The notes beneath the pieces are model-generated. The model was not told where the DNA came from, made no database searches, and saw only the letters and a program-made list of their open reading frames with translations. The position numbers were made by a program, and so were the translations under genes. A stretch of 64,000 nt of DNA, from positions 248,001 to 312,000 of the forward strand of contig NZ_JBKBHT010000003.1 in NCBI RefSeq assembly GCF_046297595.1, written 5' to 3'. Source of the stretch: Ferrovibrio sp046297595. Its GTDB lineage: Bacteria > Pseudomonadota > Alphaproteobacteria > Ferrovibrionales > Ferrovibrionaceae. This document shows, in pieces, positions 57,290 to 64,000 of this stretch (its first letter is position 1; every line of letters starts with the position of its first letter).

Positions 57290-58221
57290 CAGCGTTTCGG
57301 CGCGATGTTGACCAAAGCCACGCCGACCATGGTGGCGGCCATGCCGGCCAGCGCCAGCAGACTGAGCTGCTCGCCGAACAGGAAATACGCCACCAGGGCC
57401 GTGCAGGGCGGCACCAGGAAGAACAGGCTGGAGACTTTTGCCGCCGCGCCCCGTCTGATGAGTATGAACAGGAGCGTTATAGCCCCAAGCGACAGCACGA
57501 TGCAGAGCCAGCCGAGCGCGAAGATGAATTCGCCGCTCCACTGCACCTGCCGCGTCTCGTACAGCAAAGCGAAAGGCACCAGGGCGACCGTGGTGGCGGC
57601 AAACTGGATCGCCGTGCCCGAGCGCAGGTCGATCTGGGGGCAGAATTTCTTCTGATACAGCGTGCCGATGGTGATGCCGATGAGCGCGATGCCCGAGAGC
57701 GCGTAACCCCAGGTCGTGCCAATGCCGATATCCAGCTTGGTCCAGACCACCAGCACCACGCCGCCCAGGCCCAGCGCGAGGCCGAGCCATTGCCGCATGG
57801 TGACGCGTTCGCCCAGGACGGGGCCAGCAGCGGCGGCCACCAGCAGCGGCTGGATGCCCACGATCAGCGCCGAGATGCCGGCCGGCACGCCATGGAAGAT
57901 CGAAGCGAAAACGCCGCCGAGATAGACGCCGTGCAGCAGCAGGCCGGCAATGGCGATATGGCCGGCCATGCGCCAGTCCTGCGGCCAGGGCGCGGCGGTG
58001 AAAGCCGCGAACAGGCAGAGCAGCACGGTGACGATGGCGAAACGCAGCACCAGGAAGGTCATCGGCTCGGCATAGGGCAGGCCGAGCTTGGCACCGATGA
58101 AACCGGTGGACCACAGCAGCACGAACAGGCCCGGCATGGCGGCGATGGCCCAGGTCTGCAGCAGTGCTGGCTTTGTGGCAGAGGAAACGGACATAACGGC
58201 GGGAGGCGGCGGATTGTTCAT
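57289..58221 (-). CDS. EamA/DMT family transporter
   Basis: 310 residues with ten hydrophobic segments in two repeats of five, the drug/metabolite transporter layout. LLWSTGFIGAKLGLPYAEPMTFLVLR is the usual first repeat start, and GVYLGGVFASIFHGVPAGISALI and LSFFLVPPCTALVAY-like helices follow. Such proteins export amino acids or metabolites across the inner membrane; cargo unknown. It is coupled to chaC, which could suggest thiol or amino-acid metabolites, but that is inference. Confidence 0.87.
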   Translation of the reverse strand: MNNPPPPAVMSVSSATKPALLQTWAIAAMPGLFVLLWSTGFIGAKLGLPYAEPMTFLVLRFAIVTVLLCLFAAFTAAPWPQDWRMAGHIAIAGLLLHGVYLGGVFASIFHGVPAGISALIVGIQPLLVAAAAGPVLGERVTMRQWLGLALGLGGVVLVVWTKLDIGIGTTWGYALSGIALIGITIGTLYQKKFCPQIDLRSGTAIQFAATTVALVPFALLYETRQVQWSGEFIFALGWLCIVLSLGAITLLFILIRRGAAAKVSSLFFLVPPCTALVAYFLFGEQLSLLALAGMAATMVGVALVNIAPKR

Positions 58222-58307
58222 GGCACTATCGGTTTAATGACCAGCTATGGCAAGCAAAGGCTGTTGGCAAGCTGGAGAAGCACCGGAGGGCCTGCTATAT
58301 CCACGCC

Positions 58308-59327
58308 ATGCGCTATTTCATCCTGGCCGGCCTGATCGTCGGCGCCCTGCTCGGCTATTACGTCCTGTGGTCGCATCTGGCCGACCAGGTGGCGGCCCAG
58401 GCCAATGCCTGGATCGAGGGCCAGCGGCGCCAGGGCCGCGTGGTGGAATACACCGGCTGGCGGCTCTGGGGTTTCCCCTATCGCCTGTCGCTGACCATCA
58501 CCAACCTGACCTGGCGCGACCCGAACAGCCCGCTGGCCTGGCAGGCCGGCGCCGAGGAATTCACCGCCCACCTGCAATTCTGGGACCTGCACCACGCCAT
58601 CTTCGAACTGCCGGGCAAGCAGCGACTGAGCTGGCGCGAGGGCAAGGCCGAAAAAGGCATCGAGCTGGCGAGCGAACGCTTCCGCGCCAGCCTGGTGCTG
58701 GACGGCGCCAGCAACCCGCTGCGCTTCGCCGCCGACATCGCCGGACCGCGCCTGAGCGGCAGCGTGCTGGACGGCTGGTCGGCCGACAAGCTGCTGCTGC
58801 ATGCGCGCCGGACCGGCAACCTGCCGCCCAGCGCCGATCTTTCATTACAGGCCGACACCATCATGCTGCCGCCAAACGCCGATGGCCCGCTCGGCCGCCA
58901 GGTGGCGCTGCTGAAACTGATCGGCACCGCGCGCGGCACGGCTTTCGGCAACAGTCCGGAAGCCCTGCTGGCCTCGTGGCGCGACGATGGCGGCGTGGTG
59001 GATTTTCAGACCGTGAGCCTACATTGGGGCGGCCTGATGCTGGATGGCGACGGCACGCTGACGCTGGACAAGCAGTTCCGCCCGCTCGGCGCGCTGGGCG
59101 GCCAGATCCGCAACGCCAATGCCGGTATCGACGCGCTGGTGGCGGCCGAGAAGATGAAGCCGAACGAAGCGGCGGCGGCAAAGGCCGCGCTGACGCTGGT
59201 GACGCGGAAGGATGCCAAGGGCGAGCCTTACCTGCCCGTGCCGCTGACCGCGCAGGAGGGCAAGCTGTTCCTCGGCCCGGTGCCGCTGTTCAAGCTGACG
59301 CCGGTGCTGACGCCGCCGGCGCAGTAA
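58308..59327 (+). CDS. DUF2125 domain protein
   Basis: 339 residues. A single N-terminal helix (about 3-22, YFILAGLIVGALLGYYVLW) is followed by a periplasmic domain. WRLWGFPYRLSLTITNLTWRDP near 50-71 is the DUF2125 hallmark, and GTARGTAFGNSPEALLASWRDDGG follows later. The fold of this family resembles AsmA/TamB-like lipid-transport proteins, but no function has been shown. It stands alone, divergent from EamA. Confidence 0.83.
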   Translation: MRYFILAGLIVGALLGYYVLWSHLADQVAAQANAWIEGQRRQGRVVEYTGWRLWGFPYRLSLTITNLTWRDPNSPLAWQAGAEEFTAHLQFWDLHHAIFELPGKQRLSWREGKAEKGIELASERFRASLVLDGASNPLRFAADIAGPRLSGSVLDGWSADKLLLHARRTGNLPPSADLSLQADTIMLPPNADGPLGRQVALLKLIGTARGTAFGNSPEALLASWRDDGGVVDFQTVSLHWGGLMLDGDGTLTLDKQFRPLGALGGQIRNANAGIDALVAAEKMKPNEAAAAKAALTLVTRKDAKGEPYLPVPLTAQEGKLFLGPVPLFKLTPVLTPPAQ

Positions 59328-59418
59328 ATGGGACTCCGGGTCTGCGCCCGGGGTGATGGAAAAGGTATTGGCGCCTATTCCACTATCGTCATGCCGGGCT
59401 TGACCCGGCATCCCATTT
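59326..59418. repeat. GTCATGCCGG-type palindromic repeat, copy 7 (paired units)
   Basis: AAATGGGACTCCGGGTC at one end and GGCATCCCATTTT at the other, with CCCGGGGTGATG and CGTCATGCCGGG inside. It overlaps the stop codon of the DUF2125 gene and faces the tyrA 3' end. Confidence 0.78.
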
Positions 59419-59423
59419 TGCAA

Positions 59424-60350
59424 TCAGGACTGCGCATCGCCCTTTGCCGCCGGGCTGCGGCCGAAATCGGGTGCGGCGGTTTCCTGGCCGGCATCGATGA
59501 TGGCGCGGCGGATGGCGCGGGTGCGGGTGAAGAGATCGAACAACGCGTCGCCTTCGCCCCAGCGGATCGCGCGCTGCAGGGCGATCAGGTCCTCGGTGAA
59601 CCGCCCCAGCATTTCCAGCACCGCTTCCTTGTTGTTGAGGAAGACGTCGCGCCACATGGTGGGGTCGGAGGCCGCGATACGCGTGAAATCGCGGAAGCCG
59701 CCAGCGGAATACTTGATCACTTCCGATTCCGTCACGGTCTCCAGGTCGTCGGCGGTGCCGACGATGTTGTAGGCGATCAGGTGCGGCACATGGCTGGTGA
59801 TGGCCAGCACCAGGTCGTGATGGCGCGGCTCCATGATCTCGACCTTGCTGCCGATGGCGGCCCAGAAGGCCTTCATCTTCTCGACGGCGGCGGCATCCGT
59901 GCCGGCCTCGGGCGTGAGGATGCACCAGCGGTTCTGGAACAGCGCGGCGAAGCCCGCCTTCGGGCCGGAATGTTCGGTGCCCGCCACCGGATGGCCCGGC
60001 ACCAGATGCACGCCCGGGGCCAGATGCGGCGCCACATCGCGGATCACCGCCTGCTTGCACGAGCCGACATCGGAGACGATGGCGCCTTGTTTGAGCGCCG
60101 CGCCGATATGGGCGGCGACCGCGGCATTGGCGCCCAGCGGCACGCAGAGCAGCACCAAGTCGGCATTCCTCACGGCTTCGGCGGCATCCTCATGCACGCT
60201 GTCGCCCAGCTTCAATTCCTGGGCTTGGCGGCGATGCGCCTCGCTGGCATCGGCAATGGCGATATGCTGCGCCAGGCCATGCTCGCGCGCGGCGCGGGCA
60301 ATCGACGAGCCGATCAGGCCGATGCCGATGATGGCGAGGCGGTCGAACAC
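59424..60350 (-). CDS. tyrA: Prephenate/arogenate dehydrogenase
   Basis: 308 residues. The N-terminal NAD(P) motif IIGIGLIGSSIARAAREHGL at about 6-25 and the catalytic-His segment HLVPGHPVAGTEHSG near 115 identify TyrA; a C-terminal dimer domain follows. It oxidises prephenate (or arogenate) towards tyrosine. No ACT domain is present, so feedback must act through the dehydrogenase domain or the chorismate mutase partner. The start is a GTG (60350), three bases after hisC. Confidence 0.92.
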   Translation of the reverse strand: MFDRLAIIGIGLIGSSIARAAREHGLAQHIAIADASEAHRRQAQELKLGDSVHEDAAEAVRNADLVLLCVPLGANAAVAAHIGAALKQGAIVSDVGSCKQAVIRDVAPHLAPGVHLVPGHPVAGTEHSGPKAGFAALFQNRWCILTPEAGTDAAAVEKMKAFWAAIGSKVEIMEPRHHDLVLAITSHVPHLIAYNIVGTADDLETVTESEVIKYSAGGFRDFTRIAASDPTMWRDVFLNNKEAVLEMLGRFTEDLIALQRAIRWGEGDALFDLFTRTRAIRRAIIDAGQETAAPDFGRSPAAKGDAQS

Positions 60351-60353
60351 GCC

Positions 60354-61442
60354 TCAGCCCTTCATGACTTCGGTCAGCGCCGCGATCACCATGTCGTCTT
60401 CCTCCACCGTGCCGATGGACAGCCGCAGGGCGTCGTTCAGGCCATAACCGCCCATGCCGCGCAGGATCAGGCCGCGCTGGCGCAGGGCGGCATCGGCCGC
60501 CTTGACCTGCTCGGCGCCGCCGGGAAAGCGCATCAGGATGAAATTCGCCACGCTGGGCAGCACTTCGATGCCGAGCTTCTGCAACGCCGCCGTGACACGG
60601 GCCAGTTCGCCATCGTTATGGGCGCGCGCCTTCTCGACCCAGGCGGTGTCTTCCAGCGCGGCGACACCGGCGGCCTGGGCGGCGGCATTGACGTTGAAGG
60701 GGCCGCGCACGCGGTTCAGCACATCGATCACGTTGGCCGGCGCATAGGCCCAGCCCAGACGCAGGGCGGCGAGGCCATAGATCTTGGAAAACGTGCGCAG
60801 CACCATCGTGTTGTCGGAGCCGGCCACCAGCTCCATGCCGTTGGAATAGTCGTTGCGGCTGACATATTCGGCATAGGCGGCATCGACCACCAGCAGCACG
60901 GCAGCCGGCAGGCCGGCGCGCAGGCGGCGCAGTTCGGCGGCGGGAATATACGTGCCGGTGGGATTGTTCGGGTTGGTGAGGAACACCACCCGCGTCTTCG
61001 GCGTGACGGCGGCCAGGATCGCATCCACATCGGCGGTGAAGTTCTTTTCTGCCACCTTCACCGGCGTCGCGCCGCGTGCCTGGGTGGCGATGGGATACAT
61101 CATGAAGCCGTATTGCGAATAGATCACCTCGTCGCCCGGGCCGACATAGGCGGCGCAGATCAGCGAGATCATCTCGTCCGAGCCGTTGGAGCAGACGATG
61201 TTCTCGGCCGGAATGCCGTAATGCTTGGCCAGTGCCTGACGCAACGCATCCACCGCACCGTCGGGATAACGGTGCAGCTCGGCAGCCATCTGCTGGAACA
61301 CCGCCATCGCCTTCGGGCTGGGGCCGAGCGGCGTTTCGTTGGACGAGAGCTTATGGACCTTGGTGACGCCGGGCACTTTGCCTTCGCCGCCCTTGTAGGG
61401 GGCGATGTCGAGAATTCCGGGTTGCGGCTTCGGCGCGGTCAC
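60354..61442 (-). CDS. hisC: Histidinol-phosphate/aromatic aminotransferase
   Basis: 362 residues from GTG 61442, with GAAGGAG eight bases upstream. The larger open frame reaches 61877 but runs inside the chorismate mutase gene. It is a fold-type I PLP enzyme: KLSSNETPLG near the start, NPNNPTGTY, and TFSKIYGLAALRLGW with the PLP Lys near 218. In this setting, between chorismate mutase and prephenate dehydrogenase, it probably transaminates aromatic keto acids as well as histidinol phosphate. Confidence 0.93.
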   Translation of the reverse strand: MTAPKPQPGILDIAPYKGGEGKVPGVTKVHKLSSNETPLGPSPKAMAVFQQMAAELHRYPDGAVDALRQALAKHYGIPAENIVCSNGSDEMISLICAAYVGPGDEVIYSQYGFMMYPIATQARGATPVKVAEKNFTADVDAILAAVTPKTRVVFLTNPNNPTGTYIPAAELRRLRAGLPAAVLLVVDAAYAEYVSRNDYSNGMELVAGSDNTMVLRTFSKIYGLAALRLGWAYAPANVIDVLNRVRGPFNVNAAAQAAGVAALEDTAWVEKARAHNDGELARVTAALQKLGIEVLPSVANFILMRFPGGAEQVKAADAALRQRGLILRGMGGYGLNDALRLSIGTVEEDDMVIAALTEVMKG

Positions 61443-61468
61443 GGCAAGCACTCCTTCAGGAAACAGTC

Positions 61469-62335
61469 TTACGTCGGATCGGCGGCGAGCGGCACGGCAT
61501 AGGCGCCGATCACCACCGCATCGTCGATCAGTTTCGGATCGGCCGCAATCAACGCGGCCAGCCGCGGATCGTCGGCGGCCAGGAAACCGTCGCTTTCCAG
61601 CAGGATGCGGGCACCATCCTCGCCGCGGCGATGCTGGGCCAGCGCACGGCCGTCCAGCCCCACCTGGGCCAGCAGCGTCGAAATCCGCGCGATGCTGGGG
61701 GCGGACTCGGTCATGGTCAGCACCAGCAGGCTGCGATCCTCGCCCGATTCCTCGGGCGCGGCATTGGCGATCACATAGGCATCCAGTTCGGCCAGCCGGC
61801 CGTGGGGATTGGGCACGAAGGGCAGGCGCGCGATCACGCGCGGCGTGCCGGGCGAACGGGTGGCGAGCTGCGGCCACCAGCTTTCCTTCTCGCCGTCTTC
61901 CGGCTGGGCCATCACGCCGATGGCGGCCGGCTGGGCCGAGATGGCGCGCATCACCGCATTGGCGGTGGTGCAGAGCTGCAGCGGCGTGGTCGAGCCATAC
62001 CAGTCGCGCGCCAGGTCCCAGCGGGCGGCCGACTTGTTGGGGGCATGCACCGCCACCTTCACGGCTGTCGCCTGCAACGGATAGAGCGCGGCAATCATTT
62101 CGCGCCAGATGCGCGACACGGAGGCGGCCGGCAGGGCGCCGCGATGGCGGCCGATCAGGTGGCGGATGATCTGGGCCTCGCGGCTGGGCCGCAGGAAGCC
62201 GTCGCCCGTGGTGCGCTTGACGGCGGCGACACGCTGCACGGCTTCGGCGCGCCGGCGCAGCAGATCCAGGATCTGGTCGTCCAGCACGTCGATCTCGCGC
62301 CGCAGATCGGCCAGGCTCGGGGTATGGTCACTCAT
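61469..62335 (-). CDS. Chorismate mutase fused to a prephenate-dehydratase-like domain
   Basis: 288 residues. Residues about 8-88 form an AroQ chorismate mutase helix bundle (LRREIDVLDDQILDLLRRRAEAV with Arg and Lys active-site residues, then FLRPSREAQII). The rest resembles the substrate-binding halves of P-proteins (VKVAVHAPNKSAA onwards) and an ACT-like strand (SLLVLTMTESAPSIARIS), but the catalytic Thr-Arg-Phe of prephenate dehydratase is not visible. It likely makes prephenate for the TyrA/HisC pair. The second domain may be regulatory. It is the first gene of this three-gene operon. Confidence 0.82.
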   Translation of the reverse strand: MSDHTPSLADLRREIDVLDDQILDLLRRRAEAVQRVAAVKRTTGDGFLRPSREAQIIRHLIGRHRGALPAASVSRIWREMIAALYPLQATAVKVAVHAPNKSAARWDLARDWYGSTTPLQLCTTANAVMRAISAQPAAIGVMAQPEDGEKESWWPQLATRSPGTPRVIARLPFVPNPHGRLAELDAYVIANAAPEESGEDRSLLVLTMTESAPSIARISTLLAQVGLDGRALAQHRRGEDGARILLESDGFLAADDPRLAALIAADPKLIDDAVVIGAYAVPLAADPT

Positions 62336-62372
62336 GGGAAACAGGATACCGGGGGCTGAAAAAACCGCATAG

Positions 62373-62391
62373 TCTTAGGGGCTTCGCCCCT
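62373..62391. other. Hairpin in the divergent CM/metX gap
   Basis: AGGGGC-TTC-GCCCCT is a perfect stem 40-60 bp upstream of the chorismate mutase start. It could be an attenuator or a leftover REP arm. No methionine riboswitch of SAM-II type is recognisable in this 207-bp gap. Confidence 0.35.
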
Positions 62392-62408
62392 GAAAAGCAA
62401 AGAAAACA

Positions 62409-62437
62409 TTGACACCATCGGCGGGGGTCACTAAGCA
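62409..62437 (+). promoter_or_regulatory. Weak promoter candidate for metX
   Basis: Consensus TTGACA (62409-62414), 17 bp, TAAGCA (62432-62437). Only the -35 is strong. The leader to metX would be about 100 nt. Confidence 0.25.
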
Positions 62438-62542
62438 CGGGAGCCCGCGCCGGACAGGGTCCCGGCCGGGCTTCGTCCAGGCCGATTCCGGCCGGCGAAT
62501 ATCCCCCGCTCCAAGCCCTGTAGGATATTCCGGCTGCCTGCC

Positions 62543-63733
62543 ATGAGTGCCGCGCTCCCCCCCCTGTCCCGCCACGATCCCGTCGGTCCCGGCCACCGGG
62601 TCACTTTAGGCGAAACCCTGCCCCTGAAGCTCGATTGCGGGTTGGACCTCGGTCCCTACCAGATCGCCTACACGACCTATGGGCATCTGAATGCCGATAA
62701 GTCGAACGCGATCCTGATCTGCCATGCGCTCACCATGGACCAGCATGTGGCCAACACCCATCCGGTGACCGGCAAGCCGGGCTGGTGGCTGACTGCGGTG
62801 GGTCCGGGCAAGATCATCGACACCGATAGATTCTTCGTGATCTGCGCCAATGTGCTGGGCGGCTGCATGGGTTCGTCCGGCCCGGCCGAGACCGATCCGG
62901 CGACGGGCAAGCCCTATGGCCTGCGTTTCCCCGTCATCACCATCCGCGACATGGTGAATGCCCAGGCCATGCTGCTGGACCATCTGGGTATCCATCAGCT
63001 GTTCTGCGTGATCGGCGGCTCGATGGGCGGCATGCAGGTGCTGCAATGGGCGGCGAGTTACCCCGACCGCGTCTTCTCGGCCATCCCGATCGCCTGCGCC
63101 GCCAAGCATTCGGCGCAGAACATCGCCTTCCACGAGGTGGGCCGCCAGGCGATCTATGCCGATCCGCAATGGCACCAGGGCGATTATTTCGACCACGACA
63201 CGATTCCGCGCGCCGGCCTGGCTGTGGCGCGCATGGCCGCCCATATCACCTACCTGTCGGAAGCAGCCTTACACCGCAAGTTCGGCCGGAACCTGCAGAA
63301 CCGCGAACGCATCACCTACGGCTTCGAGACCGAGTTCCAGGTTGAAAGCTACCTGCTGCACCAGGGCTCGACCTTCGTGGAGCGTTTCGACGCCAACTCC
63401 TATCTCTACATCACCCGCGCGATGGATTATTTTGACCTCGCCGCGCAGGCGGGCGGCAATCTCGCCAATGCCTTCCAGGGCACGAAGACGCGCTTCTGCG
63501 TGGTGTCGTTCACCTCCGACTGGCTGTTCCCCACGGCGGAGAGCAAGGAAGTGGTGCGCGCCCTGAACGCGGCGGCGGCCAATGTCAGCTTCGTCGAGAT
63601 CGAGACCGACAAGGGCCACGATGCCTTCCTGCTGGACGAGCCGGTGATGTTCCGCACGCTGAAAGGCTTCATCGAGGGCTGCGCCGAACAGCGCGGCCTG
63701 AATGGCGGGCTCCCGCAGGGAGACCGGAAATGA
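62543..63733 (+). CDS. metX: Homoserine O-acetyltransferase
   Basis: 396 residues of alpha/beta-hydrolase fold. The nucleophile elbow GGSMGGMQVLQW with Ser near 160, the SDWLFP segment with the catalytic Asp and KGHDAFL with the His are in order. It acetylates homoserine to start methionine synthesis. ATG 62543 begins just after a CTGCC; the sequence HALTMDQHV near 55 is also family-typical. Its end overlaps the metW start by ATGA, the conserved metX-metW pairing of alphaproteobacteria. Confidence 0.95.
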   Translation: MSAALPPLSRHDPVGPGHRVTLGETLPLKLDCGLDLGPYQIAYTTYGHLNADKSNAILICHALTMDQHVANTHPVTGKPGWWLTAVGPGKIIDTDRFFVICANVLGGCMGSSGPAETDPATGKPYGLRFPVITIRDMVNAQAMLLDHLGIHQLFCVIGGSMGGMQVLQWAASYPDRVFSAIPIACAAKHSAQNIAFHEVGRQAIYADPQWHQGDYFDHDTIPRAGLAVARMAAHITYLSEAALHRKFGRNLQNRERITYGFETEFQVESYLLHQGSTFVERFDANSYLYITRAMDYFDLAAQAGGNLANAFQGTKTRFCVVSFTSDWLFPTAESKEVVRALNAAAANVSFVEIETDKGHDAFLLDEPVMFRTLKGFIEGCAEQRGLNGGLPQGDRK

Positions 63734-64000
63734 GCAGCGAGAGCACATACAAGGACATCCGCCGCGACCTGCTGATGATCGCGGAGATGGTGGCGCCCAA
63801 AAGCCGCCTGCTGGATGTGGGCTGCGGCGACGGCGCGCTGCTGGAATACCTGGCGCGCGAGAAGCAGGTGGACGGGCGCGGCATCGAAATCCGCCAGAGC
63901 GGCGTGAATGCCTGCGTGGCGCGGGGCTTAAGCGTGATCCAGGGCGATGCCGATACCGACCTGCCGGATTATCCCGATGCCGCCTTCGACTATGTGGTGC
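63730..64000 (+). CDS. metW: MetW methyltransferase, 5' part (cut by window end)
   Basis: 90 residues visible. LLDVGCGDGALLEYL near 27-41 is SAM motif I, and GIEIRQSGVNACVARGLSVIQGD matches MetW. The protein works with MetX; in pseudomonads and others it is needed for methionine synthesis. ATG 63730 overlaps the metX stop. The remainder lies beyond the window. Confidence 0.9.
   Translation, partial: MSSESTYKDIRRDLLMIAEMVAPKSRLLDVGCGDGALLEYLAREKQVDGRGIEIRQSGVNACVARGLSVIQGDADTDLPDYPDAAFDYVV

Noticed and set aside
56666..58114. A 482-codon frame spanning ChaC and EamA as one fusion protein
   Set aside because: The upstream part is in a different phase from the real EamA gene; ChaC similarity begins at the ATG at 57289 that overlaps the EamA stop.
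62336..62542. Possible SAM riboswitch upstream of metX
   Set aside because: None of the conserved SAM-II pseudoknot sequences are visible; a covariance search of this gap would be decisive.

Overview
The window looks like chromosome of a GC-rich, Gram-negative alphaproteobacterium, probably Rhodospirillales-like. Supporting signs are a 16S-tRNA-Ile-tRNA-Ala-23S-5S-tRNA-fMet ribosomal operon, an alphaproteobacterial CpdR-like response regulator, a B12-dependent ribonucleotide reductase, a metX-metW pair, TIGR02302/DUF4175 and DUF2125 proteins, and many GTCATGCCGG-type intergenic palindromes. The genus cannot be settled from the sequence alone.

Layout. Bases 1-9763 are the end of a surface-polysaccharide locus on the + strand: six glycosyltransferases of GT2/GT4 type, a GT11 fucosyltransferase, two methyltransferases and a phosphomannomutase/phosphoglucomutase. 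Genes overlap or nearly touch, and base composition is visibly more AT-rich than elsewhere. A bidirectional terminator separates it from a complete rRNA operon on the - strand (9862-15659), whose promoter and repeated boxA-like elements can be read. Bases 15.8-27.5 kb hold housekeeping genes: an M23 peptidase, a GST, clpB, a repeat-bearing protein of unknown function, an AhpD-like protein, an asparagine synthase, and etfB-etfA-hbd for electron transfer and beta-oxidation.

Bases 27.5-37.7 kb hold two tandem FecI-FecR-TonB-receptor iron-uptake operons on the - strand, each headed by a perfect 7-1-7 TGAGAAT-n-ATTCTCA Fur-type palindrome. The downstream one (sigma factor, anti-sigma, receptor) is intact. 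The upstream one appears to be decaying: its receptor carries an in-frame TAA between signal peptide and STN domain, and its PepSY membrane gene carries an in-frame TAG where a Trp codon is expected.

Bases 37.8-49.9 kb hold tlpA/argH (divergent, starts almost overlapping), a small lipoprotein, lysA, a DUF4175 protein, a CpdR-like regulator, a zinc-ribbon protein, and a tightly packed ftsE-ftsX-gmhB-ydcF-plsC-hypothetical operon. A divergent LysR/oxidoreductase pair (49.98-51.66 kb) is bracketed by two copies of a ~72-bp direct repeat. Then come nrdJ, a HAD hydrolase/acyl-CoA synthetase pair, ChaC/EamA, a DUF2125 protein, an aromatic amino-acid operon (chorismate mutase-hisC-tyrA) and metX-metW, the last cut by the window end. 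Seven intergenic palindromic repeats of one family are scattered from 18 to 59 kb.

The clearest unusual signals are the two nonsense codons in one iron operon, an identical 19-bp element placed at nearly the same distance upstream of both 16S and 23S, a tandem decapeptide repeat in an otherwise unknown protein, and the repeat-bracketed LysR cassette.
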